Below are positions 1 through 7,280 of a stretch of 13,784 nucleotides of DNA, piece by piece. Below the pieces are notes generated by a model. It was given only the letters and a program-made list of their open reading frames with translations, was not told the origin of the DNA and did no database searches. Made by a program: the position numbers and the translations under genes. Positions within the stretch are counted from its first letter, which is position 1. Every line of letters begins with the position of its first letter. The DNA is taken from assembly GCA_947483345.1 (NCBI GenBank), contig CANKNL010000052.1:1-13784 (forward strand), in the 5' to 3' direction. The stretch is from Chitinophagaceae bacterium (GTDB lineage: Bacteria; Bacteroidota; Bacteroidia; Chitinophagales; Chitinophagaceae).

Positions 1-1152
1 AGCTTCCCTTTTAACGATGATGCGAATGCCAGAGCATTAAGTTTTTTACCCCTCAATCATATTTTTGAAAGAACGGTTTCATTTATTTATATCAGTAGTG
101 GTATATCAATTTATTATGCCGAAAGTTTAGATACCATTGCCGATAATCTGAAAGACGTAAAACCAAGTATGTTTTGTACTGTTCCCCGGCTGCTTGAAAA
201 AACATACGAAAAGATCATGGAAAAGGGTGCCCATCTAACCGGGTTAAAAAGAAAATTATTTTATTGGTCGGTTAATCTGGCAAATGATTACGACAACCTG
301 AAATCAAAAAATCTTTTGTATTCTTTAAAACTGGTATTAGCCAATAAACTAATTTTCAGTAAATGGCGTGAGGCATTGGGAGGCCATATAAAACTGATTG
401 TAACCGGCGGAGCAGCCTGCCAGGTTAGATTGATCAGGATTTTTACTGCAGCCCATATTCCGATTTATGAAGGCTATGGACCAACCGAAAACAGTCCGGT
501 TATAAGTGTTAACTGCCAAAGCAAGGGTGGCACTAAGTTTGGAACTGTAGGATTGGTTATTGAAGGCCAGGAAGTAAAGCTGGAAGCCGATGGTGAGATT
601 TGTGTAAAAGGCCCCAGTGTTATGTTGGGCTATTATAAAAGACCTGACCTCACTGCCGAAACCATTATAAACGGCTGGTTACATACGGGCGATATCGGTG
701 TATTTGAAGATGGCAAGTATTTAAAAATTACCGATCGAAAAAAAGAATTATTTAAAACAAGTGGCGGTAAATATGTGGCGCCGGCACCCATTGAAAACAA
801 AATGAAGGAATCGCCATTTGTAGAGCAGATGATGGTGGTAGGTGCCGAACAAAAATTTGTTGGCGCTTTAATTGTACCATCCATCAGTAACTTAAAAGAA
901 TGGATGTTACTTAAAGACATCCCTTTTACAACCCTAGAAGACGCCATTCATCATCCAAAGGTTTTAGGCCTGTATAAAGAACTGATTGATTCTTTTAATA
1001 ATTTTTTTAACCATGTGGAGCAGATCAAAAAATTTGAACTGCTGCCAAATGAATGGACCATTGAAAGCGGTGAACTTACGCCAACCCTTAAATTAAAACG
1101 AAAAGTGATCATGGAAAAGTATAAAGCAGCATTTGAAAGAATTTACAGTTAG
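1..1152 (+). CDS. Long-chain fatty acid-CoA ligase (AMP-forming), 5'-truncated
   Basis: This enzyme would activate long-chain fatty acids to acyl-CoA through an acyl-adenylate, usually at the inner membrane. The frame is open from the first base, so the true start lies outside the window; 383 codons are present and roughly the first third of a typical ~600-residue enzyme is missing. Counting from the first codon, the ANL-superfamily motifs are YEGYGPTE (about 156-163), GWLHTGD (225-231), DRKKELF (245-251) and SGGKYVAP (254-261, near the C-terminal hinge). The N-terminal stretch (LSFLPLNHIFER) fits the FAA1/FadD15-type bacterial ligases. An in-frame ATG at 169 is internal to the conserved domain and is not the start. 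The gene converges on the response regulator and shows no link to the sulfur genes. Family assignment is secure; substrate length is inferred. Confidence 0.93.
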   Translation, partial: SFPFNDDANARALSFLPLNHIFERTVSFIYISSGISIYYAESLDTIADNLKDVKPSMFCTVPRLLEKTYEKIMEKGAHLTGLKRKLFYWSVNLANDYDNLKSKNLLYSLKLVLANKLIFSKWREALGGHIKLIVTGGAACQVRLIRIFTAAHIPIYEGYGPTENSPVISVNCQSKGGTKFGTVGLVIEGQEVKLEADGEICVKGPSVMLGYYKRPDLTAETIINGWLHTGDIGVFEDGKYLKITDRKKELFKTSGGKYVAPAPIENKMKESPFVEQMMVVGAEQKFVGALIVPSISNLKEWMLLKDIPFTTLEDAIHHPKVLGLYKELIDSFNNFFNHVEQIKKFELLPNEWTIESGELTPTLKLKRKVIMEKYKAAFERIYS

Positions 1153-1213
1153 CCGATTAAAGAAATCCTTTTTTATACCTCCTGTTTTTTAAGCCTCATG
1201 ACTTATCCTTAAG

Positions 1214-1843
1214 TTATATGAGTTTATTGTCGAGGGCATATGCAGTAAGATCTGTATTAAATTTCAAATCCATTTTATGCAACAACCGTGTGCGGTAGGT
1301 ACTGATAGTGGTTGTACTAAGTGAAAGTATTGCTGCTATTTCTGTAATCGTTTTTCCGGTTGCCAAATGTTTAAAGACATTGAATTCACGGTCACTCAGT
1401 TTTTCATGAGGCAATAAATTTGCATCTGCCGAAAAAGTATTGGCGAAAATTTCGGCAATGGCTGGTGAGATATATTTTTTTCCCAACAGTAGATTTTGTA
1501 CGGCTTTTGTCAGTTCTTCAGTTGCACAATCCTTACTTAAATAACCCGAAGCGCCGGCTTTAATTGCCCGTAAAGCATATTGTGCTTCAGGGTAAATACT
1601 CAAAATCAGCACCGGTAAATTCGGGAAACTCAGCTTAATCTGCTGTAAGGCATCAAAACCACTTCTGCCAGGCATAGACAGGTCGGTTATTACCACATCC
1701 CATTTTGCAGTCATCACTTTTTTTATCAATTCTTCAGCATCGGCAGCTTCTCCTATTTCGGCCGTGGTGAAGGTATCGAGTAGAATATGTTTTAGCCCTT
1801 GCCGGGCAACAGCATGATCGTCGGCAATTAAAATTTGTAACAT
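1214..1843 (-). CDS. NarL/FixJ-type response regulator
   Basis: This is a two-component response regulator of 209 residues: an N-terminal receiver domain (about 1-120) and a C-terminal LuxR-type helix-turn-helix (about 147-205). The acidic pocket D8-D9, phosphoacceptor D54 (in ITDLSMPG), switch residue S82 and K104 are all present, so it should be phosphorylatable. The HTH begins LSDREFNVFKHLATG and continues through the recognition segment near STTTISTYRTRLL. It is the last gene of the leftward sulfur cluster, 8 bp after the Crp/Fnr gene, so it is probably co-transcribed. No histidine kinase is encoded in the window, so partner and signal are unknown. Targets cannot be read from the sequence. 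Confidence 0.93.
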   Translation of the reverse strand: MLQILIADDHAVARQGLKHILLDTFTTAEIGEAADAEELIKKVMTAKWDVVITDLSMPGRSGFDALQQIKLSFPNLPVLILSIYPEAQYALRAIKAGASGYLSKDCATEELTKAVQNLLLGKKYISPAIAEIFANTFSADANLLPHEKLSDREFNVFKHLATGKTITEIAAILSLSTTTISTYRTRLLHKMDLKFNTDLTAYALDNKLI

Positions 1844-1851
1844 AATCTGAT

Positions 1852-2478
1852 TTACAACGCAGGCAGTATTTTAATTTCGTTTCGGTATAAAATGATCTGT
1901 TTATTGTTTTCCAATTGTTTCAATAACCTGGAAATAACCACTCTGGAAGTGGCCAGCTCATCAGCAATTAAAAGATGAGAGGCTTTTATAACACTTGAAC
2001 CAGTGATCCGTTGCTTATCTTTTAAATAGTCTATCAGCCTTTCATCCAATTTGTGAAAAGCAATACTTTCTATTGATTTTAATAACTCGATAAAACGCTC
2101 ATTAAAACTACGCATAATGTAATTTTTCCAGCTGGGGTAAACACAAAGCCATTCATCTAATTTAATATGCGGTATGGCAATCAGTTCCACATCATCTTCG
2201 GCGATGGCTTTTACTTCACTTTTTTTGGCTTCAATACAACAACTATAAGCCATTGAACAGCTTTCGCTGCTTGATAAATAGTACAATAATATTTCGCGGC
2301 CATCTTCATCTAACCGATATACTTTTATTGTTCCGTTTAATACAATCGGCATCATCCGGATGTACTTACCGTAATCCATGATCAGGTCACCTTCTTTATA
2401 ATGTTGAATAACCCCAAACTGCTGAATTTCCATCAGCAAATTAGGTTCGAATACATGGGCTAGGCTATCTAAATTCAT
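1852..2478 (-). CDS. Crp/Fnr-family transcriptional regulator with Cys-rich loop
   Basis: This is a 208-residue Crp/Fnr regulator: cyclic-nucleotide-binding-like fold (about 1-120), dimerisation helix (about 125-145) and winged helix-turn-helix (about 155-208). I chose the ATG at 2478 because residues from there align with the family (MNLDSL...) and it leaves 16 bp after the soxB-like gene; an ATG at 2508 would add ten residues and overlap that gene by 14 bp. The recognition helix ATSRVVISRLLKQLE keeps the two arginines (R179, R184) that align with Crp R180 and R185, but has valine where Crp has E181. A loop in the sensor domain carries C74, C80 and C81. There is no N-terminal Fnr-type cysteine cluster for an Fe-S centre. 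It is a likely controller of the GTNAC-N4-GTNAC sites found in this window, one of which precedes its own operon. The ligand is unknown; thiol-based sensing of reactive sulfur is inferred. Confidence 0.9.
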   Translation of the reverse strand: MNLDSLAHVFEPNLLMEIQQFGVIQHYKEGDLIMDYGKYIRMMPIVLNGTIKVYRLDEDGREILLYYLSSSESCSMAYSCCIEAKKSEVKAIAEDDVELIAIPHIKLDEWLCVYPSWKNYIMRSFNERFIELLKSIESIAFHKLDERLIDYLKDKQRITGSSVIKASHLLIADELATSRVVISRLLKQLENNKQIILYRNEIKILPAL

Positions 2479-2494
2479 TATGCAATTTACATAA

Positions 2495-4189
2495 TTAACG
2501 AAACACATAATCTACCCCGGTAACCTGCGTAAGTAAAGTTTGCGGCGCATCCAGTATATCTGCATTTAAAGGGGGTGTTGGCGTAACCGGCGAATTGGCT
2601 GCCAGGTATTGTTTCATTACAGAATGCAGGGTATTATTAGTATTTTTTGCATCAACAACATTCCGCATACGACATAATATATCACTGGGGTCGCCGTCTC
2701 TTTCACAGGCACAAATTTTATAAACCTTTTCCATATCAATAGGCGCATTCCCAATTACAACTGTCTGCACTCTTTTCCCTTTTTCAGCAAAAGCATTAAA
2801 GGTTATTTTCATTCCTTTAAATTTAATTACCCAGCCACCAAACCGTTCCGAGGCATCTTTAGCAAAAACATTATGCAATTCTTTTTCAAGCCACTCCCAA
2901 ATTTGTTTACCTGTTACAGATCCTGTTCTTACGGTACTATCTACCGGAAACATATCAAAAATATAGCCGTCGGTAATGGGAATGTTGCCCGTGTGATCGG
3001 GTGTTGTACGTGGCGGACAAAAACGAAATCCATTTGACAGTACAATATCTACCTCAGTCATTTTCCATTTCAATGCATCCAGTATCATGGTATCAATGGT
3101 GTTTTCCACCACAAAATATCTGTACAATGGTATGGTACTGTAACCGGCTACTTTATACATTTCATCTGCAAAAGGTTTTTCATTATTTTTTATTAATGAT
3201 GATATTTCATTTGAGGGTTTGAATTTGTTTGCTGTTATTTCCACCAACTCATAATCGTCGTTAATTACTTTACCATTTTTAATAGTAAGATTGAGTTTGC
3301 CCACAAAGGAACCAAAAGCACCGGGTTCAACTACCTTGCTGTATTTACATTGAATGGGTTTGCGCACCCTTTCATGCGTATCTCCTCCAAGAATATAATC
3401 AACACCCATACATGCTTCCATATTTGCCAGGTAAATTTGCTGTGATAATCCTAAATGAGCCACAATTAAAACATAGGCACATTGCTCCTGGTTACGCAAC
3501 ACATCTACATAATGTTGCAGATTGACTTCGGGCTTTGTATAAATAATTCCTTTGCTGTAGTTAGGCGATTGGCGCAAAGGAACCAATGGGTCGGTATAAC
3601 CGATAAAACCAATTTTTACACCCTTAATGTTCCAGATATAATAAGGCGGAAAAATAAGCTCTCCTTTTTTCCCATCTCCCAGATCATGATACATATTGGC
3701 ACAAACCTTGGGTGCATTTAATGAACCCAATAAAGTTTGCATGGCTTTTTTGTAATAAATAACTTCCCAGTTGCCGGGCAAATACAAATCATAACCCAAT
3801 GCATTTAAAATGGGCACCATGGCTTTACCGGTTGTTTTTACAGACAGTTCGCTGCCCTGGAACATATCACCGGTATCAATTAAAAAAGTATTGGGGTTTT
3901 TCTGTCTTTCATTTTGCAGATATGTAGCCAGGTGTGCATAGCCACCTGTTTTACGAAATACGGCGTTATCATTTTCCCAAAACAATTCATCATGCGGGTG
4001 CACCTGGCAATGCACATCGGTTGTTTGTAAAATGGAGATGCTAAAAGGTTTATCATCAACCGGAGTTTTAGAATCCTTTATTGAATTTTCTTTTGATGCT
4101 GCAATACCAATGATTGGTGTGGAAGCTAACAATCCTGCACCTCCCAGTGTACCAATTTTTTTTATAAAATCCCTTCTGTTGTTTTTCAT
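2495..4189 (-). CDS. soxB: SoxB-like thiosulfohydrolase / metallophosphoesterase, Tat-exported
   Basis: SoxB hydrolyses the terminal sulfonate from S-thiosulfonated SoxY, releasing sulfate in the periplasm, using a dinuclear metal centre. This 564-residue protein starts with a twin-arginine signal (RRDFIKK, residues 5-11, then a hydrophobic stretch to about 31). The metallophosphoesterase domain follows with D58-V-H60, GDMFQGS (107-113), GNWE (139-142), H245 and GGDTHE (268-273), then a 5'-nucleotidase-type C-terminal domain with SNGFRF (385-390). W141 replaces the histidine of the GNHE motif in 5'-nucleotidases, and SNGFRF replaces SNGGGIR; both are SoxB-like traits. Unusually, the first histidine of the expected GGHTH motif is D270. 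It starts 10 bp after the dihaem cytochrome gene. No soxYZ is nearby, so the physiological substrate is uncertain; a relative acting on another S-sulfonate or phosphoester is possible. Confidence 0.82.
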   Translation of the reverse strand: MKNNRRDFIKKIGTLGGAGLLASTPIIGIAASKENSIKDSKTPVDDKPFSISILQTTDVHCQVHPHDELFWENDNAVFRKTGGYAHLATYLQNERQKNPNTFLIDTGDMFQGSELSVKTTGKAMVPILNALGYDLYLPGNWEVIYYKKAMQTLLGSLNAPKVCANMYHDLGDGKKGELIFPPYYIWNIKGVKIGFIGYTDPLVPLRQSPNYSKGIIYTKPEVNLQHYVDVLRNQEQCAYVLIVAHLGLSQQIYLANMEACMGVDYILGGDTHERVRKPIQCKYSKVVEPGAFGSFVGKLNLTIKNGKVINDDYELVEITANKFKPSNEISSLIKNNEKPFADEMYKVAGYSTIPLYRYFVVENTIDTMILDALKWKMTEVDIVLSNGFRFCPPRTTPDHTGNIPITDGYIFDMFPVDSTVRTGSVTGKQIWEWLEKELHNVFAKDASERFGGWVIKFKGMKITFNAFAEKGKRVQTVVIGNAPIDMEKVYKICACERDGDPSDILCRMRNVVDAKNTNNTLHSVMKQYLAANSPVTPTPPLNADILDAPQTLLTQVTGVDYVFR

Positions 4190-4199
4190 ATTGCAGGTA

Positions 4200-5276
4200 T
4201 TAATTTTTTACTTCTGCAGAAGCTTTTTGTTTAACTGCTTCTTCTTTTTTCTTTTGTTCATCTATAATGGGATTAAAAGGACCATACTTGTGTTGTCTTT
4301 CTGTAAATACATCTGCATAAGGGCCAAAAGGATGATCAATCGGTTTTTTTGAAATATCCGGCCAGTCTTTTGGAACATTAATGTGCGGCCTTGTTTGTGA
4401 GATGATATATGCGGCAACATCCCATGCTTCATCATCTGTTAATTTCGGACTTAGATAGGTTGTTCCCTGCGGCATATTATACTTTATGTACTTAGCAAAG
4501 TTGCTAACGCGGTATAAACCAGCCCCATCATTAAAACTATTTTTTCCCCATAAAGCTGGATAGATATATTCCGTTTTTTCCGGGTTAAAAACTCCCTCTC
4601 CATTTGCCTGGTGGCAGCTTTGGCATTTTGTTGTGTAAATTGTTAACCCATTTTGTGGATCTGCTGCCCGATTAAGAAAAGTTAAATCCTTAAAACCAGA
4701 ACCTGCTGCTTTTTTCCCCTTTGCAACATTCGATCCTAAAAAATTGATGTATGCTGCTATGGCCTGCATTTCTTTACCGGCAGTATCTATAGCTTTTCCA
4801 TTTAAACTTCTTTCAAAACAATCATTTACTCTTTTATAAATATTCTCAATGCTTCCACTTCTTGCCCTGAATTTAGGATACAATGAAGCGACAGAACCAT
4901 AATTATTGCCCCAAATTACGGTACCTGCCTGTAAATGACAATTCTGGCAATTCATCCCGTTACTCATTTGCATAACGGAGCCCCGTGGCCCAAGATATTT
5001 AGATGTGTGTGCAATTAATTCTTTACCATACTCCACCAGTAGTTTTTTTTTAGTATCAGTAATGGTATTAATGTCGGCTGCAATCCAGTAAGCAACGGTA
5101 TCCTGAAATTGAATAGCTGTTTTTTCTATTTTTTCTTTTCCGGTATTATCACCATAATACAAAACAAAAGGCATGGTAATGATACCGGCCACTAAAACAA
5201 TAATCACCAAAATGAGTTTATTTACCACGGCTATTAGTCCCTGTACTGTGGTATCCTGATCCTGCCCGTTAAGCAT
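4200..5276 (-). CDS. tsdA: Membrane-anchored dihaem cytochrome c, TsdA-like thiosulfate dehydrogenase
   Basis: TsdA enzymes couple two thiosulfates to tetrathionate, or run the reverse reaction, outside the cytoplasmic membrane. The 358-residue protein has one N-terminal transmembrane segment (about 18-41) that probably acts as an anchor, then two cytochrome c domains. Haem 1 binds at C110-x-x-C113-H114 within NGMNCQNCHLQAGT; the downstream RVNDCFERSLNGK (149-161) supplies C153, which matches the cysteine haem ligand of TsdA. Haem 2 binds at C218-x-x-C221-H222, with M268 in the MPQGT context as likely distal ligand. The residue before that Met is Asn, where Allochromatium TsdA has a Lys that takes part in ligand switching. 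A Lys-rich charged tail follows about residue 340. It lies between the YeeE/YedE pair and the SoxB-like gene with gaps of 12 and 10 bp. Direction of catalysis and electron acceptor are unknown; a SoxA-like role is a less likely alternative. Confidence 0.83.
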   Translation of the reverse strand: MLNGQDQDTTVQGLIAVVNKLILVIIVLVAGIITMPFVLYYGDNTGKEKIEKTAIQFQDTVAYWIAADINTITDTKKKLLVEYGKELIAHTSKYLGPRGSVMQMSNGMNCQNCHLQAGTVIWGNNYGSVASLYPKFRARSGSIENIYKRVNDCFERSLNGKAIDTAGKEMQAIAAYINFLGSNVAKGKKAAGSGFKDLTFLNRAADPQNGLTIYTTKCQSCHQANGEGVFNPEKTEYIYPALWGKNSFNDGAGLYRVSNFAKYIKYNMPQGTTYLSPKLTDDEAWDVAAYIISQTRPHINVPKDWPDISKKPIDHPFGPYADVFTERQHKYGPFNPIIDEQKKKEEAVKQKASAEVKN

Positions 5277-5288
5277 ACGAATTAAATT

Positions 5289-5789
5289 TTAATGAGGCAA
5301 TTTTTCTCTAATATAACCATATAACCAGGTACCGGCAACAGCACTTATCAATGTAACCGATATGACCCAGGCACCTGTACCAATTTGTGCATACAAAGGC
5401 CCCGGGCAGGCTCCGGTAATTGCCCATCCCAAACCAAACAATAGTCCGCCATATACCTGGCCCATATTAAATGGTTTTGGATGAAAAGTAATCACCTCTC
5501 CATAAATGGTTTTTACTTTAAACTTTTTCAGGAGCCAGACTGCAATGATACCTGTCACTACTGCACTTCCGATAACCCCGTACATATGAAAAGATTGCAG
5601 GCGGAACATTTCCTGTATACGGAACCAACTGATAATCTCAGCTTTTACAAGAAAAATTCCGAAAGCCAGGCCAACGATAACGTACTTAATATTATGATAC
5701 CACTTGTGTGTAAGCTGGCTTTCATTTACACACATAGCATCTAATGAACGCACTTCAAAGTCTTTATTAGTTTCTGTAGATATTTGCAT
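5289..5789 (-). CDS. YeeE/YedE-family membrane protein, second half-type subunit
   Basis: This YeeE/YedE (sulfur transport, DUF6691-like) protein of 166 residues has about four membrane segments (about 33-50, 70-86, 112-127 and 136-156). Conserved GACPGP (126-131) places C128 in a membrane loop. In the characterised full-length YeeE (TsuA), such conserved cysteines line the path used for thiosulfate uptake; half-length proteins like this usually occur as pairs. Its partner is immediately upstream (9 bp gap). The hydrophilic first 28 residues are longer than I expect for the family; an internal start at Met19 is possible. It probably moves thiosulfate or sulfane sulfur across the inner membrane (inferred from family and neighbours). 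Confidence 0.86.
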   Translation of the reverse strand: MQISTETNKDFEVRSLDAMCVNESQLTHKWYHNIKYVIVGLAFGIFLVKAEIISWFRIQEMFRLQSFHMYGVIGSAVVTGIIAVWLLKKFKVKTIYGEVITFHPKPFNMGQVYGGLLFGLGWAITGACPGPLYAQIGTGAWVISVTLISAVAGTWLYGYIREKLPH

Positions 5790-5798
5790 TTTTATTTT

Positions 5799-6368
5799 TT
5801 AAAGAGAAAGAATTAATGGAAGAATAAGGTTTGACATTATAAAACCACCGACCATAAAGCAAACCGTTGCTACCAATGATGGCCACTGCAGTGTTGATAG
5901 CCCCATAATAGAATGGCCACTTGTACAACCTCCGGCGTATCTGGTACCAAAGCCTACCAAAAATCCACCAAGTACAATTATTATTAACCCTTTTAAAGAT
6001 AACAGGATTTGCCAATTGAATAACTGGGTAGGCATCAACCCGGAATAATCAGTTATACCATAACCTGCCAGATCACTGGCCAACTTTGCATTAATTTTTA
6101 TCGGCTCAGGGTTGGCCAATAAATTCATGGCAATTACGCCACCTAAAAAAATACCCAGAACAAAAAACAGGTTCCATATTTCTTTTTTCCAGTCGTATTT
6201 AAAAAAAGGAATGTTTGCCGGAATACAGGCGGCACATACATGACGAAGTGATGAGCTGATACCAAATGTTTTATTGCCGATGATCAGTAATGCAGGAACT
6301 GTCAATCCTATTAAAGGGCCTGCAACATACCAGGGCCATGGATGTTTGATCAATTCTAAAATATTCAT
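5799..6368 (-). CDS. YeeE/YedE-family membrane protein, first half-type subunit
   Basis: This 189-residue integral membrane protein is the partner of the following YeeE/YedE gene. The diagnostic segment RYAGGCTSGHS (143-153) carries C148, the conserved cysteine of the family. A second pair, C45 and C48 (HVCAACIP), lies in the first loop and could also carry sulfur. Membrane segments are visible at about 13-32, 65-84, 122-140 and 166-186. I chose the ATG at 2 kb-scale position 6368 because the protein then begins MNILELIKHPWPWYVAGP, as family members do; an ATG at 6428 would add 20 residues unlike the family. The start at 6368 leaves a 67-bp gap after the rhodanese gene, the largest in this operon, with no promoter that I can recognise. 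Thiosulfate or sulfur transport is inferred. Confidence 0.88.
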   Translation of the reverse strand: MNILELIKHPWPWYVAGPLIGLTVPALLIIGNKTFGISSSLRHVCAACIPANIPFFKYDWKKEIWNLFFVLGIFLGGVIAMNLLANPEPIKINAKLASDLAGYGITDYSGLMPTQLFNWQILLSLKGLIIIVLGGFLVGFGTRYAGGCTSGHSIMGLSTLQWPSLVATVCFMVGGFIMSNLILPLILSL

Positions 6369-6435
6369 AATTGTTTTGCTTTTAATATAATTTAACCACC
6401 CTGTATCAGAATGGCAGCAAATTACCAATTAGAAT

Positions 6436-6747
6436 CTATTTTACAAATTGATTTATATTATTCCATGTACCCCCATTAATTACATTGTTAAATCCATTTT
6501 GCTGTAAGATAGTTTTAGCCTGGCTGCTTCTGCCACCACTGCGGCAAAATACAATAATATTTTTTTTGTTTTTAAATTTGGCTAACTGTGTTCGAACCTT
6601 ATCCACCGGTATATTTACCGAGCCTTTTACATGCCCTTCGGCAAATTCACCGGCTGTTCTTACATCTACCAAAAAAGCACCTTCATCAATAATTGATTTT
6701 AAATCAACTGCAGGTGCACTGCTGAATAATTTTTGAAATAAGTTCAT
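6436..6747 (-). CDS. Single-domain rhodanese-like sulfurtransferase
   Basis: This is a 103-residue single-domain rhodanese without an export signal, so it should be cytoplasmic. The CDC25-like fold motifs are LVDVRTAGEFAEGHV (26-40) and NIPVDKV (45-51). The active-site loop is CRSGGR (68-73), with C68 as persulfide-carrying nucleophile. It lies 10 bp after thioredoxin and just before the YeeE/YedE pair, a common arrangement in which imported thiosulfate or sulfane sulfur is accepted by a rhodanese. The acceptor thiol cannot be told from sequence. Family assignment is secure. Confidence 0.93.
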   Translation of the reverse strand: MNLFQKLFSSAPAVDLKSIIDEGAFLVDVRTAGEFAEGHVKGSVNIPVDKVRTQLAKFKNKKNIIVFCRSGGRSSQAKTILQQNGFNNVINGGTWNNINQFVK

Positions 6748-6757
6748 GTTGTATTTT

Positions 6758-7054
6758 TTAATTTGTGAATTTTTTGATTAGTTCAACTAAGCCTGCTTTA
6801 GGCACTACGCCACTTTGCCGCCAGAGCGGTTTGCCATTTTTAAAAAGAATAAGTGTTGGTACCCCTTGTACCTGGTATTCATTAGCAGCCTGCGGACTTT
6901 TATCTACATCTACTTTAATAATGGTAACGGCATCGCCAATTTCTTTTTTTACATCTTTAAGTATAGGGGCCATCATTTTACAGGGGCCACACCAGGTTGC
7001 AGTAAAATCAACCAGTACCGGTTTGTTTGTATTGATGATCTCTTTAAATGTCAT
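6758..7054 (-). CDS. trxA: Thioredoxin
   Basis: This is a minimal thioredoxin of 98 residues with no signal peptide. The redox motif is W21-C22-G23-P24-C25 and the conserved cis-proline is P66 in QGVPTL. It should reduce disulfides or protein persulfides in the cytoplasm. In this setting it is likely to release sulfide from the rhodanese next door or reduce tetrathionate-derived disulfides (inferred). Its start overlaps the end of the DUF6132-like gene by 11 bp, suggesting translational coupling. It is slightly shorter than the usual ~105-110 residues, lacking part of the N-terminal strand, but all catalytic elements are present. Confidence 0.94.
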   Translation of the reverse strand: MTFKEIINTNKPVLVDFTATWCGPCKMMAPILKDVKKEIGDAVTIIKVDVDKSPQAANEYQVQGVPTLILFKNGKPLWRQSGVVPKAGLVELIKKFTN

Positions 7055-7280
7055 GATGAGTGTCTTCTTCTTTTAAAACTGTTTTTTTCTCTTCTTTCTT
7101 AAACATGCTAAACAATAAAGACCCCATAACAGCTCCGTAAATGGTGCTGTTAAGGGGTTTTGAGGTGATCATACAGGTACCGCTTGCGCATCCTACCTGC
7201 TGCCAGTAGAAATAACCGGCGATGGCACCAACTGCAGCACCAATAATAATCAATGCCTTATTTTTAAACCACTTCTTCAT
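7044..7280 (-). CDS. Small membrane protein, DUF6132-like
   Basis: This 78-residue protein has a first membrane segment at about 8-26, then the cysteine-containing loop VGCASGTCMITSKPLNSTIYG (C31 and C36), a second hydrophobic stretch (about 45-60) and a charged His-rich tail. I recognise it as like the Bacteroidota DUF6132 family, whose function is unknown to me. I chose the ATG at 7280 because the upstream extension to 7397 reads through the preceding gene and has no family-like sequence. The start lies 17 bp inside the preceding gene and the end overlaps thioredoxin by 11 bp, so three genes are translationally interlocked. The CxxxxC pair next to thioredoxin and rhodanese suggests a thiol or sulfur-handling role (inference). 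Confidence 0.8.
   Translation of the reverse strand: MKKWFKNKALIIIGAAVGAIAGYFYWQQVGCASGTCMITSKPLNSTIYGAVMGSLLFSMFKKEEKKTVLKEEDTHHDI

Noticed and set aside
1201..1214. Small hairpin ACTTA-TCCT-TAAGT between the acyl-CoA ligase and response regulator genes as terminator
   Set aside because: The stem is only 5 bp of mostly A-T pairs and no T-run follows on either strand; the 61-bp convergent gap shows no better candidate.
2479..2508. Ten-residue N-terminal extension of the Crp/Fnr gene from the ATG at 2508
   Set aside because: It overlaps the SoxB-like gene by 14 bp and adds residues unlike the family; the ATG at 2478 fits better, though I cannot prove it.
2495..4189. Annotation as a plain 5'-nucleotidase (UshA type)
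   Set aside because: GNWE instead of GNHE, SNGFRF instead of SNGGGIR and the sulfur-gene context favour SoxB, although phosphoester hydrolysis cannot be excluded.
6369..6428. Twenty-residue extension of the first YeeE/YedE protein
   Set aside because: The extra residues are not membrane-like or family-like; MNILELIKHPWPWYVAGP is the usual beginning.
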